A stretch of 64,000 nucleotides of DNA, from the NCBI GenBank assembly GCA_036245525.1, contig BTPG01000004.1:236276329-236340328 (forward strand). Reading direction: 5' to 3'. How positions within the stretch are numbered: position 1 is the first letter of the stretch; every line of letters begins with the position of its first letter. Position numbers and translations under genes: made by a program. The DNA is from Semisulcospira habei. Taxonomy: Eukaryota > Mollusca > Gastropoda > Semisulcospiridae. The notes beneath the pieces were generated by a model that saw only the letters and a list, made by a program, of their open reading frames with translations, was not told where the DNA came from and made no database searches. Shown here in pieces: positions 47,225 through 58,100 of this stretch.

Positions 47225-47947
47225 ATGCCAAAATATAGCGTAAAAACTGCCCCACAACAAACTAATGAGTTGAGAATTGGCCACCTCAACATTTACCATT
47301 TAGTTAATAAGGTGCCAGATTTGTCTGTGTTCTTGAACACGCCCACACATTTTCATGTTTTTGGTGTCTCCGAGTCTAGGCTTAAAAGCACTATCAGGGA
47401 TAACTCCATCTCAATCCCAAACTTCTCAGTACTCCGCAGAGATGCCTCAAGCCCTCAGCACACTGGACTAGCAGTATATATACATGATTCGATAATTAGT
47501 AACGTTAAACGACGACAGGATTTAGAGTCAGCCGAAGTTGAAAGTTTATGGGTTGAGGTGAAAACATCTAAATCACCCCCAGTCCTGATTGGCTTTATTT
47601 ACAGAAATCCAGCAGCCAGCTGGGACTGGTATGATCACTTCGTAGAAATGATGGATAAAGTTAATCAAAGTAAAGATAACATTGTTCTTCTGGGCGACTT
47701 TAACATTGACCTATTTAAGCCCAAAGGGTACCACGCTGCATGGGCATCAACAACAGCCTTATTCGGTTTAAAACAATTAGTTAAAATCCCCACTAGAACC
47801 ACATCTACATCTTCAACCTTAATTGATCACATTTACGTGACAAATGACGATAAAATATCAAATGTACATGTTCCCTCCTTAGCAGTCAGCGATCATAACC
47901 CAGTATGTTGTAGCGTCTCAATGAAACTAGACAAGCAAAAAAAATAA
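47225..47947 (+). CDS. CR1-like family B ORF2, endonuclease part
   Basis: ATG at 47225. The APE endonuclease has RIGHLNIYHLVNKVPDL, FGVSESRL, TGLAVYIHDSI, WVEVKTSKSPPVLIGFIYRN, LLGDFNIDLFKP, TLIDHIYV and VSDHNPV, covering the catalytic Glu, Asp, Asn and His positions of this nuclease family. The frame ends at 47947 because an A-run (about 47939-47946) has one A more than the reading frame needs; the next frame continues KRHKTIKYRSFKHF and leads into the RT. Apart from this indel the domain looks intact. Confidence 0.85.
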   Translation: MPKYSVKTAPQQTNELRIGHLNIYHLVNKVPDLSVFLNTPTHFHVFGVSESRLKSTIRDNSISIPNFSVLRRDASSPQHTGLAVYIHDSIISNVKRRQDLESAEVESLWVEVKTSKSPPVLIGFIYRNPAASWDWYDHFVEMMDKVNQSKDNIVLLGDFNIDLFKPKGYHAAWASTTALFGLKQLVKIPTRTTSTSSTLIDHIYVTNDDKISNVHVPSLAVSDHNPVCCSVSMKLDKQKK

Positions 47948-50061
47948 AAGACATAAAACTATAAAATATCGCTCCTTTAAACACTTTAATAAAGACGAAT
48001 TTCTGTGGGATCTGCACAATGCTCCGTTTAGCGAGGTTTATGATCACCAATCTCCTGACAGTGCCTTGTCGTGCTGGATGGATCTGTTTCTCAGTGTCCT
48101 CAATAAACATGCGCCAATACGTGAAAAACGAGTTAAACATTCCACCCTGCCACCCTGGTTAACAGCGGATATCAAGCAGGCCATGTCAGTTAGAGACAAA
48201 CTTAAAAAAGAGCAAAAGTACGAAGAATACAAAAAAACAACGCAATCGTGTCAAATATTTAGTTAGAGCTTCTAAAAAGTCTTTTTTCCAACAAATGATT
48301 CGAGACAAGAAGGACACGGCATCTGTCTGGAAAGCTCTGAACGTTATAACGAAGGGTAAATCAGTACCCGAAATCCCATCTCATATGTCAGCTGATATAT
48401 TAAATAACCATTTCTTAGCGACAGCCGAAACACTGGCATTGTTAGCTGCAAATAAGAGCAAACCGTATAAAGTGCCGAATTCTCTTAGAGAACACTCCAA
48501 AAATACAATTATATCAAATACTTTCAAAATCCCTAATATTACAGTTGCGGAAGTCGGCAGATATATTTCTAGCATGCCCAACAAAAAGTCTGCTGGAATT
48601 GATGGTATTGATAATGAAACCCTCAAAATCTCATTACCGTATACTGTAGAATCTCTAACATATATTTTCAACCTCTGCATAAAGCAAAGTACATTTCCAA
48701 CCATTCTTAAAGAAGCAAAGGTAATCCCAATCCCTAAAAATAAAGATCTTGAAGATATCAATAATTATCGCCCAATCTCACTTCTGTCAGCTTTGTCAAA
48801 GCCCCTTGAAAAGCACATTCAAAAACATCTCCTTGATTTTCTAGAAAAAGGTAAATTACTTAATATTCACCAGTCTGGATTTAGACCAAAACATTCTTGT
48901 CAGTCCGCACTGACACATATTGTAGACAGCTGGCTGGAAGCAATCAATAAAAGCCTGATGCCAGGAGCAGTTTTCTTAGACCTTAAAAAGGCGTTTGACC
49001 TTGTGAACCATGACATTCTCCTAAATAAGCTAACAGTTTATCACTTGAACGCAACCGCTATCTTCCGATCATATCTCAAAGACAGAAAACAAATGGTGTA
49101 CGCCCATGGAAGATACTCTAAGCAAGGAAATGTAAAATACGGAGTCCCCCAGGGATCTATTTTGGGACCTCTTTTATTCATACTATTTATTAATGATCTA
49201 CCGTTGCATATTACTAATTCTGACGTTAATTGTAATTTATTTGCTGACGATACGAGTCTTCATGTTTCTGGTAAAAAGACGACGGACATTAGCCATAGTT
49301 TACAACGCGGTCTCAATGAGATATCTGACTGGTGTAGACAGAACCATATGGTTCTTCATCCAGCTAAAACAAAGAGTATCTTAATCGCCACGCGACAAGA
49401 ACATCAACACCGAATGCAGCCATTACAATTACAATTAAACGCTGAACCTGTTGAACAAGTCACTGAGCGTAAATTCTTAGGAATACATGTTGACGAACAA
49501 CTGAGCTGGGAGACCCATATAAATGCTGTTTGTAAGACCATTGCTAAAAACACTTTCCTATTGTCCCAGCTTAGCCATGTAATGGATACAAATACCCGTA
49601 AGTTGTTTTTTCATGCTCATATAAAGTCTTACGTTGATTATGTCTCCACAGTGTGGGACGGCTGCAGTGATGTCCACATGAAGAGGTTAAACTCCATATA
49701 CAAAAGAGCTGTAAAAATGATAGATAGACGCCCCATCCCTACCACATACAAATTTAGACATTTAAACATTCTGGGACTGCGTCAGCAACTTACTTTAAAC
49801 AAATGCGTCTTTATGCATAAGATACTGAATAATATGACACCCCAGTATCTAATCACTAAATTTATACCTCAGCAAGAACGTGAACGGGCCTCAAGAAACA
49901 ATACCTTACCCCTACCATTGCCAAGAATCGACCTCTTTAAAACTAGTATGTCATTCTCTGGTCCATATGCTTGGAATTCTATCACTGCACACTTTAAAAC
50001 TATAACCTCACCAGGAATTTTTAAAACAAAACTTTATGATTACCTGATGAGTCAAACTTAG
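47948..50061 (+). pseudogene. CR1-like family B ORF2, linker and reverse transcriptase
   Basis: The linker is readable to about 48230 (LFLSVLNKHAPIREKRVKHS, TLPPWLTADIKQAM, EEYKK). There a seven-A run has one extra A, and the RT frame follows from 48240 to the stop at 50059-50061. Its blocks are NKKSAGIDGIDNETL, VIPIPKNKDLEDINNYRPIS, SGFRPKHSCQSALTHIVDSW, FLDLKKAFDLVNHDILL, YGVPQGSILGPLLFILFIND, catalytic LFADDTSLHV, LHPAKTKSILIATRQEHQHR, FLGIHVDEQLSWETHI, YVDYVSTVWDGCSD and LPLPRIDLFKTSMSF. About 590 RT residues are uninterrupted. Only the two A-run indels separate this copy from a full ORF2. Confidence 0.85.
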
Positions 50062-50154
50062 TACTTCTCAGGCACTGCAATATTTCTTGTACCTTGTGTA
50101 TTTCATGCAAATGGTTGGTATGTGTGTATGCGCGCGCGTGTGAGTGCTCGTGTT

Positions 50155-50189
<35 letters not shown>

Positions 50190-50446
50190 GTGTATGTGTG
50201 TGCGTGCGTATGTGCATGTTTGGGTGATGAGTTTATTATTTTTTCTGTATATAATGATGCTTTTGGGTTTTGTATGTAAATATATTTTTATTTTAAAATT
50301 ATTATTATTATAATTTTTTTTATATAGTTTCCTTAATTTTATGCTGTAGCTGTTAGCAACGGCAAGTTTGTAAAATGACGATTTGTTTTCTGTCAAAACT
50401 TTTTACCGTTGAAAAATAAAGTTTCATCATCATCATCATCATCATC

Positions 50447-50450
<4 letters not shown>

Positions 50451-50523
<73 letters not shown>
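50451..50523 (+). repeat. (CT)n between two CR1-like family B copies
   Basis: It is directly preceded by the (CAT)n tail of one copy and followed by the truncated 5' end of another. Confidence 0.95.
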
Positions 50524-50525
<2 letters not shown>

Positions 50526-50841
50526 AAACAAATGCGTCTATATGCATAAGATACTGAATAATATGACACCCCAGTATCTAATCACTAAATTTATATCTCA
50601 CCAAGAACGTGAACGGACCTCAAGAAACAATACCTTACCCCTACCACTGCCAAGAATTAACCTTTTTCAAACTAGTATGTCATTCTCTGGTCCGTTTGCT
50701 TGGAATTCAATCCCTGCACATTTGAAAACTATTACCTCACCAGGAAGTTTTAAAACAAAACTTGCTGATTACCTGATGAGTCAAACCTACTACTTCTCAG
50801 GTACTTTAATATTTCCTTACCTCATGTATTTCATAAGATGG

Positions 50842-50905
<64 letters not shown>

Positions 50906-50915
50906 CGTGTTTGTT

Positions 50916-50946
<31 letters not shown>

Positions 50947-51162
50947 GGCGCGCGTGCGTGCGTGCGTGTGTGCATGTGTGTGTGATGAGTGTTATTATTT
51001 TTTTCTGTATATAGTGATGCTATTGGGCTTTGAATGTAAATATATTTTTATAGTTTCCCCTTTTTATGCTGCAGATGTTAGCAACGGCAAGTTTGTAAAA
51101 TGATGATTTGTTTTCTGTCAAAACTTTTTACCGTTGAAAAATAAAGTTTCATCATCATCATC

Positions 51163-51168
<6 letters not shown>
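50524..51168 (+). mobile_element. CR1-like family B, 3' fragment flanked by (CT)n on both sides
   Basis: The fragment starts at ttaaacaaatgcg (compare 49794). It encodes the last RT residues (MHKILNNMTPQYLITKFISH, LPLPRINLFQTSMSFSGPFA, stop near 50983 after a (TG)n-derived extension), has the family UTR with (TG)n, and ends in ccgttgaaaaataaagtttc plus (CAT)n at 51150-51168. (CT)n follows to 51235. Confidence 0.9.
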
Positions 51169-51238
<70 letters not shown>

Positions 51239-51284
51239 GCCGTGAGATGGCCTTAGTCGCCTGCTCGGCGTTAAACCCAAATAA

Positions 51285-51370
<86 letters not shown>

Positions 51371-51425
51371 GTGTGTCTCTGTCTCTGTCTCTCTGTCTCT
51401 CCCTGTCTGTCTCTGTCTCTGTCTG

Positions 51426-51518
<93 letters not shown>
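51168..51518 (+). repeat. (CT)n tracts around a 52-bp SINE-type fragment
   Basis: (CT)n spans 51168-51235. Then 51236-51287 (gccgtgagatggccttag..cggcgttaaacccaaataac) matches a SINE/LINE 3' end also seen at 38794 and 45221. (CT)n with GT/TGT interruptions then runs from 51288 to 51518. Confidence 0.9.
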
Positions 51519-51521
<3 letters not shown>

Positions 51522-51701
51522 CTTTTTATGCTGTAGATGTTATCAACGGCACTCCTGTCAGCCCTGCAGACACGCTGGCACTTCCTGAGGGGTGTCACAA
51601 TGTTTGCTGAACCCACCACCCTCCACACCTACCCCTGTTTCTAACTCTCTAAAGGCGGCGCTGAGTGCCGGGTTACAGCATACCACCAAGTCCGAGTTGC
51701 G

Positions 51702-53093
51702 ATGGTATCTTCATCCCTCTCTCTAAGTGTCGTGACGCAAGACCCCACCCTCGCTACCCCCACCAATCCCTTCAAGAGAGATAACCCGGTGCTGAAGGAC
51801 ACTGCGTGCGGCCAGCAAACGCGTTTCTACAGCAACGGCCCCAATGGCGTCATCACCCTCAAGCGCTGGCGAACTGCCCTCTACCACCGCTACGTCAACC
51901 TGCTCCAGGCAAGAGGCGGTTACACTGTAGTCTGGAGGGACACAGACGCCAGAAATGAACCTGTAGAGTGTGGTGACTCCTACCTGGATTGTTCCAATCC
52001 TGACATTCCCGATGACTTGGGAAAAACATTCATACAAATCAGGGAGGGAGCAAAACCAAAAATCACCATCACCCTCTACTTCCACGTGCGTCGCAAGACT
52101 GGCGGCACCTGTCTCATTCAGGGACACAACAAGGACACGTGGGTCCTAAGCGAATATGACTCTTTGTGTACATTCGTACAACAGCTGAAAGACGGCTGCG
52201 CAGACCCTGCTGACAATGTTCCTGTTGACATACCGCGTGACCAGTTATGCGATCCCACCATCTCCCCGATAGCATCATTCCGAGACACCCATCCTCGGCC
52301 AATTTTGGATTCATCCCTCCCCTTAATCGGATTGGAGGCTGACGACTCTACCTCCCTATCACCGATTGTTCAGTCCTGTAACCCTCGGAACAGCTCCGCT
52401 AATCTTGTCCCCGAGCCTCTGACCGTGACCACCGTCAGCGCTGTGAGTGACATGACCAGTGACGGTCCGCCTACCCCGCCTTCCATCCCACACCCCTCCT
52501 CCAGCGGGCCACATCTACGGGATGATCTCCACTCCACCCTCTCTGATGTTCCTGCCGGTCAGTCCCTTGCCACTACCCCCTCCACACCCGAACCTACCCC
52601 CTTCACACCAAGTCCTGTCAGCCATATTGTTACCAAAGTGGCGTCTACGGGTGACGTCACCACCGAGGACTTGACCTCGCCCGGGTTACCCGTCTCGTGC
52701 ACTCAGGTGGATTCTGATTATAGCGAGCTGATGGTGTCCGGTGTCCGAGACGAAAAGCCGCTTATCATCCTAAAGCTCCAGACCCAACTCTGCAACAGCC
52801 AGGCCGCCGTCGAGGCGCTCCATCAAGAGTTGTGTCAGCTGAGAACTGTCACTATGCTAAATATTAAGCAGATTGACAGTAAGGTGTGCGAGTCCTCGGT
52901 GAAGATGGCAAATGACCTCCGGATGTTAGAGTCTTGTATGTGTGGCAAGCTGTCCCACTTACATGATCAATTGACAAACATGGCAGAATTTCACTGTCTC
53001 GTCGACGACACTCTGCAAAGACTGAACTCTGAACAAGGGCTACCTGTTGCCTCTGGCCAAACCCCCCCAACTACTAGTGTCAACAACGCCTGA
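51702..53093 (+). CDS. CR1-like family A ORF1, N-terminal part
   Basis: ATG at 51702, 463 residues. Residues about 30-170 form a compact region (GVITLKRWRTALYHRYVNLL, IREGAKPKITITLYFHV, CLIQGHNKDTWVLSEYDSLC) of the type found at the start of ORF1 in invertebrate CR1 elements. A long S/T/P-rich linker follows, then a probable coiled coil (residues about 355-455, KLQTQLCNSQAAVEALHQEL, SSVKMANDLRMLESCM). ORF1 proteins of LINEs bind the element RNA; the coiled coil suggests self-association. The frame ends at 53093 by a frameshift at a C7 run (53064-53070); the esterase part continues in another frame from before 53100. Confidence 0.7.
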   Translation: MVSSSLSLSVVTQDPTLATPTNPFKRDNPVLKDTACGQQTRFYSNGPNGVITLKRWRTALYHRYVNLLQARGGYTVVWRDTDARNEPVECGDSYLDCSNPDIPDDLGKTFIQIREGAKPKITITLYFHVRRKTGGTCLIQGHNKDTWVLSEYDSLCTFVQQLKDGCADPADNVPVDIPRDQLCDPTISPIASFRDTHPRPILDSSLPLIGLEADDSTSLSPIVQSCNPRNSSANLVPEPLTVTTVSAVSDMTSDGPPTPPSIPHPSSSGPHLRDDLHSTLSDVPAGQSLATTPSTPEPTPFTPSPVSHIVTKVASTGDVTTEDLTSPGLPVSCTQVDSDYSELMVSGVRDEKPLIILKLQTQLCNSQAAVEALHQELCQLRTVTMLNIKQIDSKVCESSVKMANDLRMLESCMCGKLSHLHDQLTNMAEFHCLVDDTLQRLNSEQGLPVASGQTPPTTSVNNA

Positions 53094-54489
53094 AGGCTCT
53101 ATGCCCGTAAACAGTGATGCAATCACTAGTGTGAAGCCTGTGTCCACTACAGCTGGTGATGTGATCCCAGTAAGGATTACCGTTCCTAAGAACAACCCTC
53201 CGAGTAGCCAGAAAGAACAAGCCCCAGGGAGTGCGGAAATTACGGTCAACGTTGCCTCCCCTATCGCAGACAACCACCGTGAGGGTAGCTGGCCGTCTCA
53301 GCCTGGCCAGCGGCAAGGGGGCGGTAATCGGATTGCCGGGAGCCAGCAGCAGCGCAAGGACCTTCTTCCGTGCGAGCGGGCCTTTGATCACAACGTAGAG
53401 GTAGACACAACCACGCTCGTCATCGGGGACTCCGTCGTGAGAAACTTCAAGGGAGAGAAGATGACCATGTACCAGGGCGAGAAGGTACAGGTCATCTCAA
53501 TATCCGGCCTGCAAATCTCCCACTTGACTGACTGGCTCAAGCAGCAGCCGCAGTCACCCCGCGTCCAACTGGTCACCTTCCATGTAGGGGTGAACGATTG
53601 CAAGACGCATGAAATCACCAGTCAGCAGTGGGAGAGACTGGTCACTTCTTGCAAAGGCGTGTTTCCCAAAGCAAGCATCCAGGCCTCATCCATCTTGCCT
53701 GCTGCCTAGGGGAAAAACTCTCGCCTTAACCAACGTATTTCCCCCTCCAACGCAAATCTGTGCCACGTGGCAAAGAAGATGCGCGCTATCTTTGTTGACA
53801 ATGCGGGCGTGTTCCTAGCCCCAAGCGGTCTTCTCCTGAAGGCGTTGTACCGTGTGGACAACAAAGGCCGACTTGACCCCATTCATCCATCCCACTTGGG
53901 AACCCGGAGGCTTGCCGGCAATATCAAGTACGGTGGTCCAGCTGTCAACCAGGCTGATGAAATCACTCACCAGCACAGAAGCTCTCAGGCGACCACTAAG
54001 ACGAAACTCTACTCAGAGGCCTTAGCTGGTGGTAGCTTGAATGTACAGAGTGACACTTCCACTTCTGACACTATTGTATCCGGTTCTGCTAGTCCCACAT
54101 CACCAGTACAACCACCTCTACGCCAGGAGCCTCAACCACAGGACCATGAACAACTTCAACAGCAGGAGCAGCTGCAGCTACAACAGGCGCAGCAACAACA
54201 TTTACAACAGGAGCAGCAACATCTACAACAGATGCCCTTCATGCCGGTTCCTGACTGGCAGCAACTTCAGTACCATCATCTGCTGCAAATACATACCAAC
54301 TCTTCAACTGGAGCACCATGGCAACAACCACAGTACCCGGATGGTTGCCATGGTGTGTGGTCGAATCATCGCCCACCAACCAGTGTATCTGCTTATCCGG
54401 TTAATAGTCTGCCACCGTACCACCAGTTATGCCAGGTGCCCACAGCGAATGGTGCCAATGGATATGTCAGCTACTTACGCGATTGGTAA
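53094..54489 (+). pseudogene. CR1-like family A ORF1, SGNH esterase-like domain and Q-rich tail
   Basis: In the frame beginning 53047 an SGNH/GDSL-type hydrolase domain is readable. The nucleophile block is VIGDSVVRN (about 53415), the Asn block HVGVNDCK (53580), and after a TAG at 53707-53709 the catalytic D-X-X-H block LDPIHPSHLGTRRLAG (about 53874). Esterase-type ORF1 is established for CR1/L2 elements. The C-terminal tail is rich in Gln (LQQQEQLQLQQAQQQHLQQE) and ends with VSYLRDW at 54489. The TAG and the upstream frameshift mean that this copy does not make a complete ORF1 protein. Confidence 0.75.
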
Positions 54490-54996
54490 TTCAGTGTCGT
54501 GTGATCAGTGATCCTTCACCGTTGTGCTTCACAGATTTCACTGTGGGTGTGTGAGGCAGTTCATGGTTACGTCAGTGTTACGTGTGCTTCTTTATATACG
54601 GTTCTTCTGCGTTCGCTTGTGATTTATTCCAAAGCAGTGATTGACTGTGTGCCTTAACTTCTGTGATTTTCTCGCCTGGTTTGATTACCAAAGCTCCGCT
54701 AAGTTTTCATTTGTGACAGTACGGTTTCAAGTGTTCAGCCTACGATACTTCACATCGCAGGCTACACCAGTTGTTCATTTATTTAGACAGCTTGCGCAGC
54801 ATTCATACGTGGATACACTATTAATCAAAAGCGATCTTCATTTGATAACGCTGTGTTGGACACCATTTGTGACGTTTGATACGAGGTGCTATAACTTCAG
54901 CCGCGCTTTACTGCATTGAGACTATATTCCTTATTCCCTCTGTTTATATTTTTTTTGTATTGTGTTGCACTTCATTTGTGAGAGTTAGAAGTCAAT

Positions 54997-55926
54997 ATGA
55001 TCCATAATGCTCAGACACACGGAAGCCTTCAAACTGGTCACTTGAACATCTACCATCTTTTTAACAAGGTGGCCGATTTGAATGTTTTTCTAAACTCGTC
55101 TGAACCATTCCACCTGTTTGGTCTTAGTGAGACGCGACTTAACTCGGACATAAGCGATGAAGCCGTTCACATACCTAACTTTAGCATCACTCGACGTGAC
55201 CCTTTGGTACTTGGTCAGACTGGGCTTGCCGTTTACATCCATAACTCAATCCAACATTTAGTAAAAAGGCGTGAGGACATAGAAACTCCGGAAGTTGAGT
55301 GCATTTGGTTGGAATTTAGGGCTCCAAAAACTAAACCCGTCTTCATCGGCTTTTGTTATCGTAACCCAGCAGCCAAGTTTGAATGGTACGACGATTTCTT
55401 GCATGCAGTAGAAAAGGTTGGCTTACCTAACTGTGATGCGTTGCTACTAGGCGACTTTAACATAGATATGTTGAAGCCCCATACCGCGTGGGATTGCATC
55501 ACCACACAAACCGGCTTAGAACAATTAGTTTCGGCCCCTACTAGGATCACAAAAACAACCGCAACACTCATTGATCACATTTACACCAACCGTCCCCTTA
55601 GGGTGTTCAATGTTAGTGTTCCTGACCTCAGCATCAGTGATCACTTTCCTACTGTGTGTTCCTGGTCAACAAAACTGCCAGCGCATCGTAAGAACGGGCA
55701 CACAACTATAACGTACCGCTCATTTAAACAGTTTAATCAGTCTGCTTTTCTAGCAGACCTTGATCAAACACCATTTAATGTCGTTAATAACGAAACTGAC
55801 CCTGAAAAGGCTCTGACTGTTTGGTATCGACTCTTTACAAGAGTACTTAACAAACACGCCCCTTTACGGCAAAAGCGGGTTAAAAAACCACACGTTACCG
55901 CCTTAGCTAACGCAAGGAATAATTGA
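54997..55926 (+). CDS. CR1-like family A ORF2, endonuclease part
   Basis: ATG at 54997. APE endonuclease blocks are QTGHLNIYHLFNKVADLNVF, FGLSETRLNSD, TGLAVYIHNSI, WLEFRAPKTKPVFIGFCYRN, LLGDFNIDMLKP, TLIDHIYTNRPLR and SISDHFPTV, followed by the start of the linker (ITYRSFKQFNQSAFLADLD). The frame stops at 55926 after an extra base near 55893, where the minus-strand copy at 63350 reads NLTLPPWLNQEI. All expected endonuclease catalytic positions are present. Confidence 0.85.
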   Translation: MIHNAQTHGSLQTGHLNIYHLFNKVADLNVFLNSSEPFHLFGLSETRLNSDISDEAVHIPNFSITRRDPLVLGQTGLAVYIHNSIQHLVKRREDIETPEVECIWLEFRAPKTKPVFIGFCYRNPAAKFEWYDDFLHAVEKVGLPNCDALLLGDFNIDMLKPHTAWDCITTQTGLEQLVSAPTRITKTTATLIDHIYTNRPLRVFNVSVPDLSISDHFPTVCSWSTKLPAHRKNGHTTITYRSFKQFNQSAFLADLDQTPFNVVNNETDPEKALTVWYRLFTRVLNKHAPLRQKRVKKPHVTALANARNN

Positions 55927-57777
55927 AGCTATGAAATTGAGAATGACTTAAGAAGACACAAGCTATTTAACGAATACAAAAAAACAACGTAACCGTGTCA
56001 AGTCTATGGTACGCAGGGCTCAAAAGTCTCTCTTTGAACGAATGATTAAAGAAGACAGAGGTACTGCCGCACTCTGGCGCGCGGTTAATCTCGTCACCCG
56101 AGGTAACAGCAATATATCGTCAGCCATTCCTTCTAGTATTACTGCAGACACCTTTAACAAACATTTTCTGTCTGTTGCCGAGTCAATCATACCCTCAAGC
56201 CGAAACGCGTCTTACACGTGCCCGGAGGCCCTGCTTAACTTCTGTAATCAGAAGACTAAGGACAACCCCCCCCCCCTTCTCTATACCGCCTCTAGCTGTG
56301 TATGAAGTAGGAAAACTGACCGGGTCACTGAAAAACAAAAAAATCATCGGGACCTGACGAGATCAGTCCTAAAATCCTGAAACTGTCCCTTCCCTATACA
56401 GTAGAATCGTTAACGTATATTTATAACTTATGCATCCAACAAAATATATTTCCATCAGAACTGAAGCAAGCCAAGGTTATCCCTTTGCCTAAATCAAAAG
56501 ATCTCTCTGATGTTAATAACTATAGACCCATCTCAATATTATCCAGCCTTTCCAAACCTCTTGAAAGACACGTGCACAAACACCTTTATCAATAGTTGGA
56601 GAGTCGAAGTCTGTTGCACGTATTTCAGTCCGGCTTTCGCCCCAAGCATTCTTGCCATACGGCACTAACAAGACTTATTGATGCGTGGCTAGCATCCATA
56701 AATAACTCCCCAATAATTGGGTCGATCTTTATTGATTTTAAGAAAGCTTTTGACCTTGTAAATCATAACATTCTTTTGTCAACACTTCATGCATATCTCT
56801 GCAATGCAGATGCTGTCTCATTGTTCACTTCATATTTAAGCGGAAGGAAGCAAAGAGTACTGTTAAATGGATCCTACTCCTCGTATGGTCTCGTCAAAAG
56901 CGGCGTGCCTCAGGGCTCTGTCCTCGGGCTATTGCTGTTCTGCATATTTATCAATGACCTTTCACTGCATATTAGTTGCCGCGATATTTCTTGTGACATG
57001 TTTGCTGACGACTGCACACTACACACTCCTCACAAAAATGTAGCTGCAATTAGTACGCGTCTGCAGAAAAGCCTGCGTGAGGTCACCGACTGGTGTCATG
57101 TCCCTGAATCCGTCAAAAACAGAATGCATGGTTATAACCACACGTCAAAAGCACCAGTTATGCCCGCTCTCTCTTAGTCTGTCTATAAACGGCAGCCCAG
57201 TTGAGCAAGTATCACACCACCGCCTCTTGGGGGTCACTATATATGTGCAAAAAGGGTTTCCAGCGGCCTGTATATGTTGTCAAAATTGAAAACAATTACT
57301 GACACAGATGCGCGTCTTCTTTTCTACAATGCTCATGTCAAGTGGCACATAGACTATGCATCAACAGTGTGGGATGGTTCTAGTGATGTACATTTGAAGA
57401 GGCTGAACTCCCTACATAGGAGAGCTGCTAAGCTTGTATTTCCCGATCCCGAACTCTCAACTGACGAAAAGCTTAAAACTTTAAAAATTCTCCCTCTATC
57501 CCATCACTTTCAGTTCAATAAAGGTGTGTTGATGTACAAGCTGTACACGCAATCATGTCCACTGTACTTGAGTTCTTTTTTCTCAGAACGGACATCTGTA
57601 GCTTCTAGACATGGACAACAATTCAAAGTACCCCTGCCGCGTATTGATTTATTCAAAACCAGTTTGTCATTCTCGGGAAGTTCATTCTGGAATTCTATTC
57701 CTGCAGAAATCAGAAACGCAAAGACGCTCACCTCATATAGGGACAGCCTCTTCAAACACCTAGAATCTCTGACGTAA
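55927..57777 (+). pseudogene. CR1-like family A ORF2, reverse transcriptase, frameshifted
   Basis: RT blocks in successive frames are [117 protein letters not shown], catalytic MFADDCTLHT, FYNAHVKWHIDYASTVWDG, and LPRIDLFKTSLSFSGSSF ending at TAA 57775-57777. Breaks include an A7 run at about 55981 (same site as in family B), a C run at about 56266, a stop at 56596 (caatagttgg) and deletions near 57095 and 57243. Inactive, but each block is well conserved. Confidence 0.85.
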
Positions 57778-57884
57778 TCTAATCATTACAGTATTGGGAT
57801 AACTTGCACGTGTGTTCAGGTGTGTGCATGTGCGTGTATGTGAGTTTGTGTGTGTATGTGTGTGTGTGTGTATGAGTGTGTGTG

Positions 57885-57887
<3 letters not shown>

Positions 57888-57967
<80 letters not shown>

Positions 57968-58100
57968 CAATGAATCAATGAATCAATGAAACTTTATTTT
58001 ACAACGGTTTAGGCATTGACATCGTCATCGACACAGCCATTTTACAAACCTGCCGTTGCTAACAACTACAAGACTAGAGAGAGAGAGAGAGAGAGAGAGA
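57888..58100 (+). repeat. (GA)n / CR1 micro-copy / (GA)n
   Basis: (GA)n spans 57888-57965 and (GA)n 58077-58100, flanking a 111-bp minus-strand CR1-like 3' end (57966-58076). Confidence 0.95.
57966..58076 (-). mobile_element. 111-bp CR1-like 3' end inserted in (GA)n
   Basis: On the minus strand it reads gcaacggcaggtttgtaaaa, then ccgttgtaaaataaagtttc and (attgattc)n, bordered on both sides by (CT)n in the element's orientation. It is extremely 5'-truncated. Confidence 0.85.

Larger units (their letters stand above)
51519..57887 (+). mobile_element. CR1-like family A, longest copy with ORF1, ORF2 and start of 3' UTR
   Basis: It begins right after (CT)n. It has a 5' UTR (51519-51701), ORF1 (51702-54489 in two frames), a 507-bp spacer without genes (54490-54996), ORF2 (54997-57777) and the family A 3' UTR to the first (GA)n. 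An opposite-strand CR1 fragment is inserted in that (GA)n (57966). About 6.4 kb, the most complete member of this family here. The first bases (ccccttttt.atgctgtagatg) resemble the family B 3' UTR at 51060. Confidence 0.8.

Noticed and set aside
51530..51606. Downstream exon of the 42139 gene (acceptor-like ctgtag followed by a short open frame)
   Set aside because: The acceptor-like stretch is shared with the LINE 3' UTR at 50346 and 51071, so it is more likely repeat sequence. No continuity of protein could be shown.
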